Source: Microbacterium sp. AG238
GTDB lineage: Bacteria > Actinomycetota > Actinomycetes > Actinomycetales > Microbacteriaceae
Direction: 5' to 3'
Length of the DNA stretch: 64,000 nt
Assembly: GCF_003610405.1 (NCBI RefSeq)
Contig: NZ_RAQC01000001.1
Coordinates: 1,488,001 to 1,552,000 of the forward strand
How positions within the stretch are numbered: the first letter of the stretch is position 1; each line of letters begins with the position of its first letter. This document shows, one piece after another, positions 44,627 through 55,231 of the stretch. Below the pieces are notes generated by a model. The model was given only the letters and a program-made list of their open reading frames with translations, searched no databases and was not told the origin of the DNA. A program made the position numbers and the translations under genes.

Positions 44627-44659
44627 AAGCGGCCGGTTCCCGACGGGGCCCGGCCGCTT
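44627..44659 (+). terminator. Rho-independent-like terminator
   Basis: AAGCGGCCGG (44627-44636) pairs perfectly with CCGGCCGCTT (44650-44659) around a 13-base loop, followed by one more T. It lies 12 bases after the stop of the small acidic protein. Confidence 0.8.
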
Positions 44660-44679
44660 TCGCGCCGCGCGCACCCCTC

Positions 44680-44707
44680 TTGTGTCGCCAATTTAGCTAG
44701 CTATTCT
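44680..44707 (+). promoter_or_regulatory. Leaderless promoter and palindromic operator of the DHA2 exporter
   Basis: -35 TTGTGT (44680-44685) and -10 TATTCT (44702-44707) are 16 bases apart and place the start at or next to the ATG (44715). The perfect palindrome TAGCTAGCTA (44694-44703) overlaps the -10 and looks like a MarR/TetR-type operator. It shares TTAGC/GCTA half-sites with the promoter of marR at 4279. Confidence 0.6.
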
Positions 44708-44714
44708 AGCAATC

Positions 44715-46325
44715 ATGGTAGCTTCGGCACGCCGCCGGTGGGCGGGTCTCGTCTTCATCAGCATCGCGGTGGCGCTCATCATCGTGGACTCCACGATCGT
44801 GAACGTCGCCGTCCCCTCGATCGTCGACGACCTCGGCATCACCTCGACCCAGGTGCAGTGGGTGCAAGAGGCGTACACCCTCGTCTTCGCCTCGCTGCTG
44901 CTCGTCTTCGGCAGCATCGCCGATCGGGTCGGCCGCCGCCGGATGCTGCTGACAGGCGTCGTCGTCTTCGCGCTGGCCTCGGTCGGCGCGGCCCTCGCTT
45001 CGACCGGCGACCTGCTCATCCTCGCCCGCTTCGTGCAAGGCGTCGGCGGAGCGATGATCCTTCCGACCACCCTGTCGCTCCTGAACGCGACGTTCCGCGG
45101 CCGCGAACGCGGCATCGCCTTCGCCGTCTGGGGTTCGACGATCGGCGGCATGGCCGCCGTCGGGCCGCTGCTCGGCGGCTGGCTGACGACGACGTTCTCG
45201 TGGCACTGGGCCTTCGGCATCAACATCCCCCTCGGCATCCTCATCGTCGTGGGTGTCCTGCTGACGGTCGAGGAATCGCGCGGCGGCGCCGCGGGGATCG
45301 ACGTCGTCGGGGCGATCCTGTCGGTCATCGCGATGGGCACGCTCGTCTTCGGCCTCATCGAGGGACGAAGCTACGGCTGGTGGACCGTCGACCAGCGCCC
45401 CGAGCTGTTCGGCGCGTCGTGGCCGTGGGATCTGTCCCCCGTGCCGGTCGCGTTCGTCATCTCGGCCGTCACGATCGCCGCCTTCGTCGTCTGGGGCGTG
45501 CGGCGCCGCCGCGCCGGGAAGCCCACGCTGCTCGCGTTCGGGCTCTTCGGCATCCCGTCGTTCCGCAACGGCAACCTCGCCGCCCTCGTCGTCGCGCTCG
45601 GCGAGTTCGGCATCATCCTGGCCCTCCCCCTGTGGCTCCAGTTCGCGCTCGGGTTCGAAGCCGTTCAGACGGGCCTCGTGCTGCTCGCCCTCGCCGCGGG
45701 CTCGTTCGTCGCGAGCGGGCTCGCCGGCGCCCTGTCGGGCAAGGTCGCACCCGTGTGGATCGTCCGCGCCGGCCTGGCCGCCGAGATCATCGGCGTCGGC
45801 GGGGTCGCCCTCGTCGTCGCCCCCGACGCCACCTGGGGCCCGCTCATCCCGGCGCTGTTCGTCTACGGCATCGGCGTCGGCCTCGCCACCGCGCAGCTGA
45901 CCGGCGTCGTGCTCGCCGACGTCCCCGTCGCCGAGGGCGGGCAGGCATCCGGCACGCAGTCGACCGCTCGCCAGCTCGGCGCCGCGCTCGGCATCGCGAT
46001 CCTCGGAACCATCCTGTTCTCGACCACATCGGTCGCCCTCACCGCGAAGCTCGACGACCGCGGCATCCCCGCCGAGCAGCGCGACCACGTGGTCAGCGCC
46101 GTCGTCGACAGCGCGGGCGGCGCGATCGCGGGCCTGGCGGCCTCGCCGCAGACCGCCGACATCGCCACCGACGCGAAGGCCGCCCTCTCGGACGGCACCC
46201 GCGCCGCGAGCTTCGCCGCGGCGGGGTTCCTCGTGCTGGGCCTCGTGGCTACGACCTCCCTCGGCCGTGGCGCGCGCCGCGAGCAGGTCGAAACGGATGC
46301 CGCGGAGGTCAAGCCTCGCGGGTGA
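44715..46325 (+). CDS. MFS multidrug exporter, DHA2 (14-helix) family
   Basis: The 536-residue protein has about 14 hydrophobic segments. VDSTIVNVAVPSIVDDLG in helix 1 and the GSIADRVGRRRML loop (motif A) are typical of EmrB/QacA-type proton antiporters. No regulator gene is adjacent, although the promoter carries a strong palindrome. The 3' end overlaps the convergent transglutaminase gene by 17 bases. Confidence 0.91.
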   Translation: MVASARRRWAGLVFISIAVALIIVDSTIVNVAVPSIVDDLGITSTQVQWVQEAYTLVFASLLLVFGSIADRVGRRRMLLTGVVVFALASVGAALASTGDLLILARFVQGVGGAMILPTTLSLLNATFRGRERGIAFAVWGSTIGGMAAVGPLLGGWLTTTFSWHWAFGINIPLGILIVVGVLLTVEESRGGAAGIDVVGAILSVIAMGTLVFGLIEGRSYGWWTVDQRPELFGASWPWDLSPVPVAFVISAVTIAAFVVWGVRRRRAGKPTLLAFGLFGIPSFRNGNLAALVVALGEFGIILALPLWLQFALGFEAVQTGLVLLALAAGSFVASGLAGALSGKVAPVWIVRAGLAAEIIGVGGVALVVAPDATWGPLIPALFVYGIGVGLATAQLTGVVLADVPVAEGGQASGTQSTARQLGAALGIAILGTILFSTTSVALTAKLDDRGIPAEQRDHVVSAVVDSAGGAIAGLAASPQTADIATDAKAALSDGTRAASFAAAGFLVLGLVATTSLGRGARREQVETDAAEVKPRG

Positions 46326-47154
46326 TCGTCACCGTCACGTGCAGCGCACTCTTGTACGGGCCCGCGAACACCCCGCGCAGCGGCGGGACGTCGTTGTAGT
46401 CGCGGCCCCGCCCGACGAGCACGTGCCGGTCGCTGATCTCGACGTTGTTGGTCGGGTCGAAGCCCTGCCAGTCGCCCGCGAACCACTCGATCCAGGCGTG
46501 CGACTCGCCCGTCACCGCGACGCCGACCTGGGCGTCGGGGTCGGGATGCAGGTAGCCCGAGACGTAACGCGCCGGGATGCCGACGCTGCGCAGTGCGCCG
46601 AGGGTGATGTGCGCGATGTCCTGGCAGACGCCCTTGCGCTCGGGCCACGACTCCGCGGCGGTGGAGTGCACCCCCGTGACGCCGGGCATGTACTCGACGG
46701 CATCCCCGATCGCGATCGCGATGGCGTGCGCGGCCGGGCCGGGCTCGTCGTGCGACGCCGCGATCTCGCGGGCGAGCTTGACGACCTCCGGGTGCGGCGC
46801 CGTGCGGGCCGTCTGCCCGAGCTGCTCGACGGTGTGGATCGAGCGCGCGGTCTCGTCGGCGAGGTCCTCCCACGAGATCTGCCGGTGCTCGATCGGGCGG
46901 GGCCGCACCTCGACGAGCGAGCGGGCCGTGATCGCGAGTGAACGGTGCGCGGCGAGCACGTCGAACGCGGCGACGCGGGTGCCGAAGTAGTCGACGTAGT
47001 GGTTGACGGCGGTCGTGGGATCGATGTCGAGCTGCGAGCTCAGCACGAACTGACTATCGGTCGAGCTCGGCAGCATCCGCGCCTCGTTGTAGGAGGCGGC
47101 GACGTCGCCGGGGTAGGTGAACCCGGTCGTGTGCTCGATGCGCAGACGCTTCAC
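46309..47154 (-). CDS. Transglutaminase family protein
   Basis: The 281-residue protein has an N-terminal beta domain (about 1-90) and a transglutaminase-like cysteine protease fold with C177 (RKGVCQDIAH), H219 (GESHAWIEW) and D233 (GFDPTNN). It is the third member of a gene trio with an alpha-E domain protein and a circularly permuted ATP-grasp enzyme; such trios are thought to make or cut an amide-linked peptide, with this protein as hydrolase or transferase. GTG start in a GTGA overlap. Confidence 0.9.
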   Translation of the reverse strand: MKRLRIEHTTGFTYPGDVAASYNEARMLPSSTDSQFVLSSQLDIDPTTAVNHYVDYFGTRVAAFDVLAAHRSLAITARSLVEVRPRPIEHRQISWEDLADETARSIHTVEQLGQTARTAPHPEVVKLAREIAASHDEPGPAAHAIAIAIGDAVEYMPGVTGVHSTAAESWPERKGVCQDIAHITLGALRSVGIPARYVSGYLHPDPDAQVGVAVTGESHAWIEWFAGDWQGFDPTNNVEISDRHVLVGRGRDYNDVPPLRGVFAGPYKSALHVTVTITREA

Positions 47155-48083
47155 GAGGTCTCTCCGATCCAGTTCGGCTCCGCGGCGGTGGGGAAGAAGC
47201 GACTGCGGATCGCCTCGGAGGCCTCACGGGTCACCTTCTGCACGTTGTCCATGTGCTCGGGCAGCTCCGAGAGGATCTCGCCCAACGGCCGGTACTCGAG
47301 ATCGTTGCGGATGCGGCCGAGCGCGCGCAGCACGGCGTTGGAGTGCCCCACGCGGTCGGCGACGGGGTCGATCGCGCTCATGCACTCCTCCGCCCGCTGG
47401 ATCGAGTGGATGATCGAGCGCGGGAAGAGACGATCGAGCAGCAGGAACTCCGCCGCGTTGCGCGCGCTCGGCATGCCGCGGTAGGTGCGCAGGTATGCCT
47501 CGTACGCGCCGCAGGAGCGGAGGATCGTCGTCCACGACGGCCCGGACTCCTCGGTCAGCGACCGGGTCGCGAGCAGCCGAGCCGTCATATCGGTGCGCTC
47601 GATCGAGCGCCCCAGTGTGAAGAACTGCCAGGCCTCGTCGCGGCTCGTCGACGAGTCGGTGACGCCCACGGCGAGCGCCGCGCGCTCACGCACCCAGTGG
47701 AAGAACTCGTGCACCTTCTCGGCGTTCAGGCGCCGCGGCATCCGCGAATAGGTGGTGTTGAGGGTCTCCCACAGCTCGGTCGAGACGATCTCGCGCGCGC
47801 GGCGGGCGTTCTCTCGCGCCGATTGCAGCGAGTACGCGATGCTCGACGAATTGGTGCGGTCGACGGCGAGCCGGGTCAGCACGTCCTGGCGGGTCACGGT
47901 GTCGAGCCCCTCGGGCGGGAACGAGCCCATGACCGACAGGAGCGACCGACAGGCGGTGTCCTCGTCGATCCACGGGTCTTCCAGCAGCAGCTGCAGGTGC
48001 ACGTCGAGGATGCGGGCGGTGCCGTCGCTCCGCTCGATGTAGCGTCCGATCCAGAACAGGCTCTCGGCGATGCGGCTCAGCAC
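47151..48083 (-). CDS. Alpha-E domain-containing protein
   Basis: The 310-residue, all-helical protein starts with MLSRIAESLFWIGRYIERSDGTARILDVHLQ, the signature of the alpha-E family. Its molecular role is unknown; it always travels with the ATP-grasp and transglutaminase genes. The start is GTG at 48083, overlapping the ATP-grasp stop by seven bases. Confidence 0.88.
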   Translation of the reverse strand: MLSRIAESLFWIGRYIERSDGTARILDVHLQLLLEDPWIDEDTACRSLLSVMGSFPPEGLDTVTRQDVLTRLAVDRTNSSSIAYSLQSARENARRAREIVSTELWETLNTTYSRMPRRLNAEKVHEFFHWVRERAALAVGVTDSSTSRDEAWQFFTLGRSIERTDMTARLLATRSLTEESGPSWTTILRSCGAYEAYLRTYRGMPSARNAAEFLLLDRLFPRSIIHSIQRAEECMSAIDPVADRVGHSNAVLRALGRIRNDLEYRPLGEILSELPEHMDNVQKVTREASEAIRSRFFPTAAEPNWIGETS

Positions 48084-49741
48084 GTCGATCCCCCGGTCTG
48101 CTGCTGCTGTTCCTGCTGCTCGCTCAGGCCGCCGGGGTGGTCCTGCGGCGAGTGGGCGGGCTCGTCCTGCTCGTCGTAGATGATCGGGATCGCCTGGGTC
48201 GAGGCCTGATCGGCGACGAGCCCGGCGAGGTTCCCCTGGCTGTACTCGGCCGTGCGGGGCGCGTCGCCACCGACGACCCACGTGTCCTTCGAGCCGCCGC
48301 CCTGGCTGGAGTTGACGACGAGCTGGCCCTCCGGCAGCGCGACGCGGGTCAGCCCGCCCGGCAGCACCCACACCTCCTCGCCGTTGTTGACGGCGAAGGG
48401 TCGCAGGTCGGCGTGACGGGGGCGCATGCCGTCCTCGACGAGCGTGGGGATCGTCGAGAGCATGACGACCGGCTGGGCGATCCAGCCGCGCGGATCGGCG
48501 AGGAGCTTCTTGCGGAGCTTGTCGAGCTCGGCCGCAGAGGCGTCGGGGCCGACGACGAGCCCCTTGCCGCCCGAGCCGTCGACGGGTTTCACGACGAGCT
48601 CGTCGAGGCGGTCGAGCACCTCTTCGAGCGCGCCCGGATCTTCGAGCCGCCACGTGTCGACGTTCTTGAGGATCGGCTCCTCCGCGAGGTAGTAGCGGAT
48701 GAGGTCGGGCACATAGGTGTAGAGCAGCTTGTCGTCGGCGACGCCGTTGCCCACGGCGTTCGCGATCGTGACGTTGCCCAGGCGCGCCGCGAGCATGAGC
48801 CCCGGAGCGCCCAGCATCGAGTCGGCGCGGAACTGCAGCGGATCGAGGAAGTCGTCGTCGACCCGGCGGTAGATCACGTCGACGCGCTGCGGACCTCGCG
48901 TGGTGCGCATGAACACCTTGCCGCCCGAGCAGACCAAGTCGCGGCCCTCGACCAGCTCGACGCCCATGAGGCGCGCGAGCAGCGTGTGCTCGAAGTACGC
49001 GGAGTTGTAGACGCCGGGGGTCAGCACGACGACGTTGGGGTCGTCGACTCCGGGCGGGGCCGAGGCGCGCAGCGCCTGCAGGAGCTTGTTCGGATAGTCG
49101 CCCACGGGCCGCACGCGCATCGAGACGAACAGCTCGGGCAGGGTCTGCGCCATCACCCGGCGGTTCGAGATGACGTAGCTGACACCCGAGGGCACACGCA
49201 CGTTGTCTTCGAGCACGCGCATCTCGCCGTGCTCGTCGCGGATGAGGTCGATGCCCGAGACCTGGATGCGCACGCCGTTGGCGGAGCGGATGCCGGCGGC
49301 CTGGCGGTAGTAGTACTGCGACGAGGCGATGAGCTTCGCGGGCAGCACGCCGTCGCGGACGCAGAACTGGTGCCCGTACGCGTCGTCGAGGAACGCCTCC
49401 AGCGCGCGCACGCGCTGCTTCACGCCCGACTCGACATGCGACCATTCGTCGTAGTCGATCACCCGGGGCACGGCATCCAACGGGAACGGGCGCTCCTCGC
49501 CCGCGAAGTCGAAGGTGACGCCCTGCGCGAGGTACGAGCTCGCGAGCGACTCGGTGCGTCCGCGAAGCTCTTCCTGCGTCATCTGCGCGAGCGCCTGGTA
49601 CAGCTCGCGGTACGCGGCGCGCGAGCTTCCGGGAGCCGGCATGGTGCCCGAGACCTCGAACATCTCGTCGTACGGCGGCACCCCCGACACGGTCTTGCGC
49701 GGCGTCAGCGTCGAGCCGTATCCGTCGAAGAGGTCACCCAT
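48077..49741 (-). CDS. Circularly permuted type 2 ATP-grasp protein
   Basis: The 554-residue protein has the CP-ATP-grasp arrangement, with SQYYYRQAAGIRSANGVRIQVSGIDLIRDEHGEMRVLEDNVRVPSGVSYV in the middle and ELVVKPVDGSGGKGLVVGP as the ATP-binding loop towards the C-terminus. These enzymes probably form a peptide or amide bond with ATP. The last 40 residues are Gln/Glu-rich and end GGSTC. First gene of the trio. Confidence 0.9.
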   Translation of the reverse strand: MGDLFDGYGSTLTPRKTVSGVPPYDEMFEVSGTMPAPGSSRAAYRELYQALAQMTQEELRGRTESLASSYLAQGVTFDFAGEERPFPLDAVPRVIDYDEWSHVESGVKQRVRALEAFLDDAYGHQFCVRDGVLPAKLIASSQYYYRQAAGIRSANGVRIQVSGIDLIRDEHGEMRVLEDNVRVPSGVSYVISNRRVMAQTLPELFVSMRVRPVGDYPNKLLQALRASAPPGVDDPNVVVLTPGVYNSAYFEHTLLARLMGVELVEGRDLVCSGGKVFMRTTRGPQRVDVIYRRVDDDFLDPLQFRADSMLGAPGLMLAARLGNVTIANAVGNGVADDKLLYTYVPDLIRYYLAEEPILKNVDTWRLEDPGALEEVLDRLDELVVKPVDGSGGKGLVVGPDASAAELDKLRKKLLADPRGWIAQPVVMLSTIPTLVEDGMRPRHADLRPFAVNNGEEVWVLPGGLTRVALPEGQLVVNSSQGGGSKDTWVVGGDAPRTAEYSQGNLAGLVADQASTQAIPIIYDEQDEPAHSPQDHPGGLSEQQEQQQQTGGSTC

Positions 49742-49828
49742 GGATGCGAGCCTAATCCGGGCCGTGTTGCGTCAGTATTTCCGCCCCCGTTTCGCCCGCC
49801 GTGTTGACATCCGGCGCGGCGACGACGG

Positions 49829-49915
49829 CGATACATCCGTCGGACCGGTGGTGCCGGTGTCGTCCCGCCTGCGGCGGGAGCAGACACCAGCACCACCGGT
49901 CCTGCAGCTGTATCG
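49829..49915. repeat. 87-bp palindromic intergenic element, copy 2
   Basis: Ends CGATACA / TGTATCG and long arms ACCGGTGGTG / CACCACCGGT, with an inner CCCGCC-GGCGGG stem. It lies 10 bases beyond the stop of the GH5 gene on the minus strand. Confidence 0.82.
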
Positions 49916-49925
49916 CGGTGGGGCG

Positions 49926-51419
49926 TCAGCCGCGCACGGCGAGCTCGTAGACGCGGGCGATCTTGGCCTCGGTGGTCGAGGCGGAGGGGTTGGTGACCAC
50001 GAGGCGCACCGCCTCGACCCCGTCGACCCCGATCGCGACCTCGCGCGCGGCCTGCGTGTTGCCGGTGACGGCGGCGACCTGCTGCCATCCCGCCGAGGTG
50101 CGCACCTCGACCGTGAAGTCGACGAGCACGACGCCGGTTCCGGTCCCGCCGCCGAACCCGCTGTAGACCCCGAGCGAACTGACCCGCTGCGGCGCGGCCA
50201 GCTCGATCGTCGCCGTCGGCGTCGCGTCTCCGACGGCCGAGAGCCAGCGGCCCGCATCGGTGCAGTCGCCGTCGACGAGGCGCGAGCCCGGGTAGGCGGC
50301 CGAGTACGTCGACGACACCGTGACCGTGGCCCCGAGACCGTCGTGCGAGGCGCACGGAGAGACGTTGGGCAGGCCGCCGAGCCAGTCCTTCACGAACTGC
50401 CCCTGGTGCTCGCCACCGAGGATGTTCCAGTCGTAGTCGAACATCTGCGGCTTCCAGAAATTGTCGAGGATCCACGCCTGCCACCCGATCCACGGACGGG
50501 CGTCGAGGTACGTGCGGAACGGCACGCCCCAGTTGGTGGTCGTGCCCGCGGTGATGCTGTCGGAGAACTCCCCCGGCGGGTTCCACCCGAACTCCGTGAC
50601 GACGACGGGGATCTGCTGCGCGGCGTTGCCGAACTTGCTGTCGAGCAGCGCCGTCGTCGGCGCCCCCTGGTTGGGGTAGATGTGGAAGACGTACGCGATG
50701 TTGCCGCCCGCGATGGGGTCGCTCACGGCACCGTTGACGAACGTGCTCCACTGCGGCGAGCCCATCAGCAGGAGAGTGTCGGGCGCGGTCTCCCGAATGC
50801 CGTCGACGACCGGCTGGATGTAGGCCTTCCACGTCGACCAGCTCGCGGGGTTGATGGGCTCGTTGAAGACCTCGAACACGACGTTGGTCACGTCGCCGTA
50901 CTGCGGCGCGATGTAGTCCCAGAAGCGCTCGACCGTCGAGCGCGGCACGGCGCCCGCCCCGTCGCCGTAGTCGCGGACGAGGTGCAGGTCGATGATGAGG
51001 TAGATGCCGAGATCGACGGCCTGCTGGACGTACGGCGCGATGTACTCGGCGTCGTAGGCGGCGAGGTCGGTAGTTGCGGAGACCTCGGTGACGGGCAGGC
51101 GCACGACCTTCGATCCCCAGGCCGCCGCGAGATCGATCATCTCGGAGGTCGGCCGCGAGTCGCAGTAGTCGCAGAGGTCGTTCTGCTCGGGGGCGAGCAC
51201 CGACACCCCGCGCAGGGCGACGTCGGCTCCGGTGGCGTCGACGACGCGGTTCCCCTGCGTCGACAGGGCGGGGAGAGAGCCGTCGGCGACGGCTGCGGTG
51301 GGCGCGACCCACGCGAGGCCGGCGATGAGGGCGACCGCCGAGACGACGGCGCCGAGGCGTCGCCGCAGCCGGCCGCGCCGGCCTGAGGCGGAGTGGGGCG
51401 GGTGGGAGAGAGGGGGCAT
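49926..51419 (-). CDS. Secreted GH5 glycoside hydrolase with C-terminal discoidin-like domain
   Basis: The 497-residue protein has a signal peptide (twin Arg-rich start, hydrophobic core at 23-40, cleavage near AVA-DG at 45). The catalytic barrel spans about 50-350 with acid/base E187 (FEVFNEP) and nucleophile E276 (VVVTEFGW). A C-terminal F5/8 type C-like domain (about 370-497) may bind carbohydrate. GH5 covers endo-glucanases and mannanases; this form (LRGVSVLAPEQND start) is cellulase-like. It follows the FAD oxidoreductase by 58 bases with AGGAAGGA before the ATG, so it may belong to that operon. Confidence 0.88.
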   Translation of the reverse strand: MPPLSHPPHSASGRRGRLRRRLGAVVSAVALIAGLAWVAPTAAVADGSLPALSTQGNRVVDATGADVALRGVSVLAPEQNDLCDYCDSRPTSEMIDLAAAWGSKVVRLPVTEVSATTDLAAYDAEYIAPYVQQAVDLGIYLIIDLHLVRDYGDGAGAVPRSTVERFWDYIAPQYGDVTNVVFEVFNEPINPASWSTWKAYIQPVVDGIRETAPDTLLLMGSPQWSTFVNGAVSDPIAGGNIAYVFHIYPNQGAPTTALLDSKFGNAAQQIPVVVTEFGWNPPGEFSDSITAGTTTNWGVPFRTYLDARPWIGWQAWILDNFWKPQMFDYDWNILGGEHQGQFVKDWLGGLPNVSPCASHDGLGATVTVSSTYSAAYPGSRLVDGDCTDAGRWLSAVGDATPTATIELAAPQRVSSLGVYSGFGGGTGTGVVLVDFTVEVRTSAGWQQVAAVTGNTQAAREVAIGVDGVEAVRLVVTNPSASTTEAKIARVYELAVRG

Positions 51420-51477
51420 GGATCCGTCCTTCCTGACACGTGCGCCGGCCTCGTCGCCGACGCACGGTCCCGACGCG

Positions 51478-53100
51478 TCAGCGCGACGGGACGATTTCGT
51501 GGGCTCGTTCCCGCGGCTTCCAGTGGTGCGTGCGCACCTCTTCCGGCCAGCGCAGCGTGATCCCGAGACGGTCCGTCAGCACCCGGCGCAGGTCGTCGAG
51601 CAGCCGCGGCTGGGCCCGGACCGCGCGCGGGGGAACCCGTTCGGCGAGCGCGACGGCAGCGAGCGCGGCGACGGCCTCGCCGATGCTCCATTCGACCGGA
51701 TGCAGGCGGTAGCAGCCGTTGGTGATGTGGGTCGAGCCGATGTTCTTCGCGGCCGGCAGCAGGTTGTCGACGCGCACCGGCAGCAGTGCCCCCAGCGGGA
51801 TCTGGAACGGGTACGACTCGATGTCGACGTAGGTGCGCCCGGCCGTCGAGGGATGCAGGTCGATGCGGTAATGCCCGAGCCCGACGCTGTCGTCGAACAC
51901 GGCGCTGCCCGCCCCCGCGCCGCGGGCCTGCACGCCGACGTGCTGCTCGAGCACGCGGAACTCGGTCACCGCGCGTCGCGCCTCGCGGATGTAGACGCGG
52001 TCGGCGTACCCGTCGGCGGTGCCGGTGACGTCTCCGCGCAGGCGGAGCCCCGGGTAGCCCGTGCCGCCGTCGTGCCGCGGCGCCTCGGTCTGCATCCAGT
52101 ACAGGAACGACTCCGACAGCTCGCGACTGGCTGCGCGTGCCCGGTCGGCCGCGGCGGCGTCGACGCCGAGGAGCGGTGCCTCCCAGTAGTCGATCTGCGG
52201 CCAGTTGACGAGTGTCACGTCGGAGATCCCACCGGTGAAGTTGTCGGCGGCGAGGACGCGCCGGTACCGCCACAGGTCGAACGGCACGTCGGGGGTGTCG
52301 ACCTCTTGGAAGAGCGGCCGGGTGCGCTCGTGCAGCCCGATCGGCTCGATGTCGGTCCACGACAGCTGCGGGCCGGGCCAGAACGAGTCGACGTGCGTGC
52401 TCCAGTGCTCGTAGCGTGCGGGACGGTCGCCGACGTGATCCTCGCCCTCGCGGTGCTCGAGCGCGAAGCACCATGAGACCGCCTGCTGGTCCATCGGATC
52501 GGCGACGGCCGGAGCGTGCAGCTCGCCGGTGTCGTCGACGCCCTCGGCCCCGATGACGTGCTCGACGCGTGCGAGCTCGAGCAGGTCGCCGAGTTCCGTG
52601 GCATCCACCACGATCGGCGCCTCGAGCACCGTCTCCTCCCCCGTCCGGCTGCGGACGACCACGCCCTCGACCCGGTCGCGCACGACGTCGACGGCGACGG
52701 GCTCGTGGTCGCGGAGGATCCGCAGCCGGCCGGTCGCGAGCCACGGGGCGAGCATCTCGTCGATGACCGCGTCGGCGACGCGCGGCTCGTGGCAGAGCCG
52801 GCTGACGATGCCACGCCCCGGGTTGAGGATCGGCTCGGCGGCGGCTTCCGCCGTGACGGGGTAGTTGCGGCGGTAGTAGTCGCGGACTCGGCGGCGGAAC
52901 TCGGCGTAGCTCGGCGATGTCGTCGGCTGCTCGATCCAGGCGTGCTCGTCGGGCGGCACCGCCTGCGAGGTCAGCTGCCCGCCGAGCCTGCCCGACTCCT
53001 CTGTCAGCACGACACGCAGGCCCAGGCGGGTCGCGGTGATGGCCGCGGCTACGCCGCCGACGCCGCCTCCGATGATCAGCAGGTCGATCGGCTCGGTCAT
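51478..53100 (-). CDS. FAD-dependent oxidoreductase
   Basis: The 540-residue protein has the dinucleotide-binding GGGVGGVAAA at 11-20, an E-rich second strand (TEESGRLGGQLTSQ) and ATELGDLLELA typical of the FAD_oxidored group (PF12831 type). It lacks a signal peptide. Members are found in carbohydrate loci but their substrates are mostly unknown; oxidation of a sugar or uronate derivative is possible. The ATG overlaps the lacI stop by four bases, so it is the terminal gene of the second ABC operon or the one before GH5. Confidence 0.85.
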   Translation of the reverse strand: MTEPIDLLIIGGGVGGVAAAITATRLGLRVVLTEESGRLGGQLTSQAVPPDEHAWIEQPTTSPSYAEFRRRVRDYYRRNYPVTAEAAAEPILNPGRGIVSRLCHEPRVADAVIDEMLAPWLATGRLRILRDHEPVAVDVVRDRVEGVVVRSRTGEETVLEAPIVVDATELGDLLELARVEHVIGAEGVDDTGELHAPAVADPMDQQAVSWCFALEHREGEDHVGDRPARYEHWSTHVDSFWPGPQLSWTDIEPIGLHERTRPLFQEVDTPDVPFDLWRYRRVLAADNFTGGISDVTLVNWPQIDYWEAPLLGVDAAAADRARAASRELSESFLYWMQTEAPRHDGGTGYPGLRLRGDVTGTADGYADRVYIREARRAVTEFRVLEQHVGVQARGAGAGSAVFDDSVGLGHYRIDLHPSTAGRTYVDIESYPFQIPLGALLPVRVDNLLPAAKNIGSTHITNGCYRLHPVEWSIGEAVAALAAVALAERVPPRAVRAQPRLLDDLRRVLTDRLGITLRWPEEVRTHHWKPRERAHEIVPSR

Positions 53101-54139
53101 CCTCGGTCCTTTCTGACCTGTGCGACGGTGCCGCCGGCGGCCACCTCGCACGCGACGAACGTGCTCTCGCGGGCGGCATCCGGGTCGTCCACCATCTCGA
53201 TCAGGCGGTCGACGGCGATGCGGCCGATCTCCTGGCGCGGGATGCGGAGGTCGTCCCACCGCACGTCCCCGGCGCTCGTGTCTTCGAGGACGGCGACCGA
53301 GACCTCGCCCGGGATGTCGACCCCGCGCTCGATCAGCCGGTTGCGCAGCTCGCCCGCCACCCGCTCGCTCTCGGCGACGGCGGCGGTGCAGCGTCCGTCC
53401 ACGAGCGCGGCGACGACTTCGTCGGGCACGCCCGCCCGGCCTTCGCGGTACCCGGGCGACGGGTCCGCGATGCCGAGACGCGTCACCGCCTCGGCATAGC
53501 CGGCGCGGCGGTCCTCGTACGGTTCGACGTCCATCGAGTCGCGCAGGTACGCGAGGGTGCGATGGCCGAGGGCGTGCAGGCGTTCGACGATCCCGGAGGC
53601 CGCCGCACGGTAGTCGGGGATGATGCACGGGATGTCGGCGCCGGGGACGTCGCGGCGACCGATGTGGATGAAGGGGTACCCCTCGCGCCAGAGCTTGGCG
53701 AGCTCGTCGCGGTCGGGCGAGACGCCCAGCAGCACGCTGCCGTCGGCGATGCGCAGCCGGTTCGTCTCGTCGCGGTAGATCCGCCGCCCGCCGGCGCCGT
53801 CACCGGTGGAGCTGAACAGCACGAGATCGTGCCCCGTCTCTTCGGCGCGCTGCTCGATGCCGAGCAGGAACTCGACGTAGAAGCCCTCGCGGGCGTTGGG
53901 GAAGAGCGGCTCGAACGTGTGGACCCCCAGCAACTGCGTGCGGGAGCCCCGGAGGTTGCGGGCGACAGGGTTGGGGACGTAGCCGAGCTCGGCGATCGCC
54001 TCGTGGATGCGCTGCCGCGTCTCGTCGGGGATACGCGCGGCATCTCCGCTGATCACGCGTGACACCGCCGACTGCGACACCCCGGCGAGTCGGGCCACGT
54101 CGGACTGGCGGATCGAGCGCGGGCGGGTGCTGGGCGTGG

Positions 54140-54143
<4 letters not shown>
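53097..54143 (-). CDS. LacI family regulator of the second ABC operon
   Basis: The 348-residue protein has a LacI DNA-binding domain at about 12-60 (SIRQSDVARLAGVSQSAVSRVISGDAARIPDETRQRIHEAIAELGYVPN) and a sugar-binding core. The GTG start at 54143 overlaps the ATPase stop and has GGAGGT before it. It lies inside the operon whose promoter carries two TACGTA-centred palindromes, which are its likely targets. Confidence 0.9.
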
Positions 54144-55227
<1,084 letters not shown>

Positions 55228-55231
<4 letters not shown>

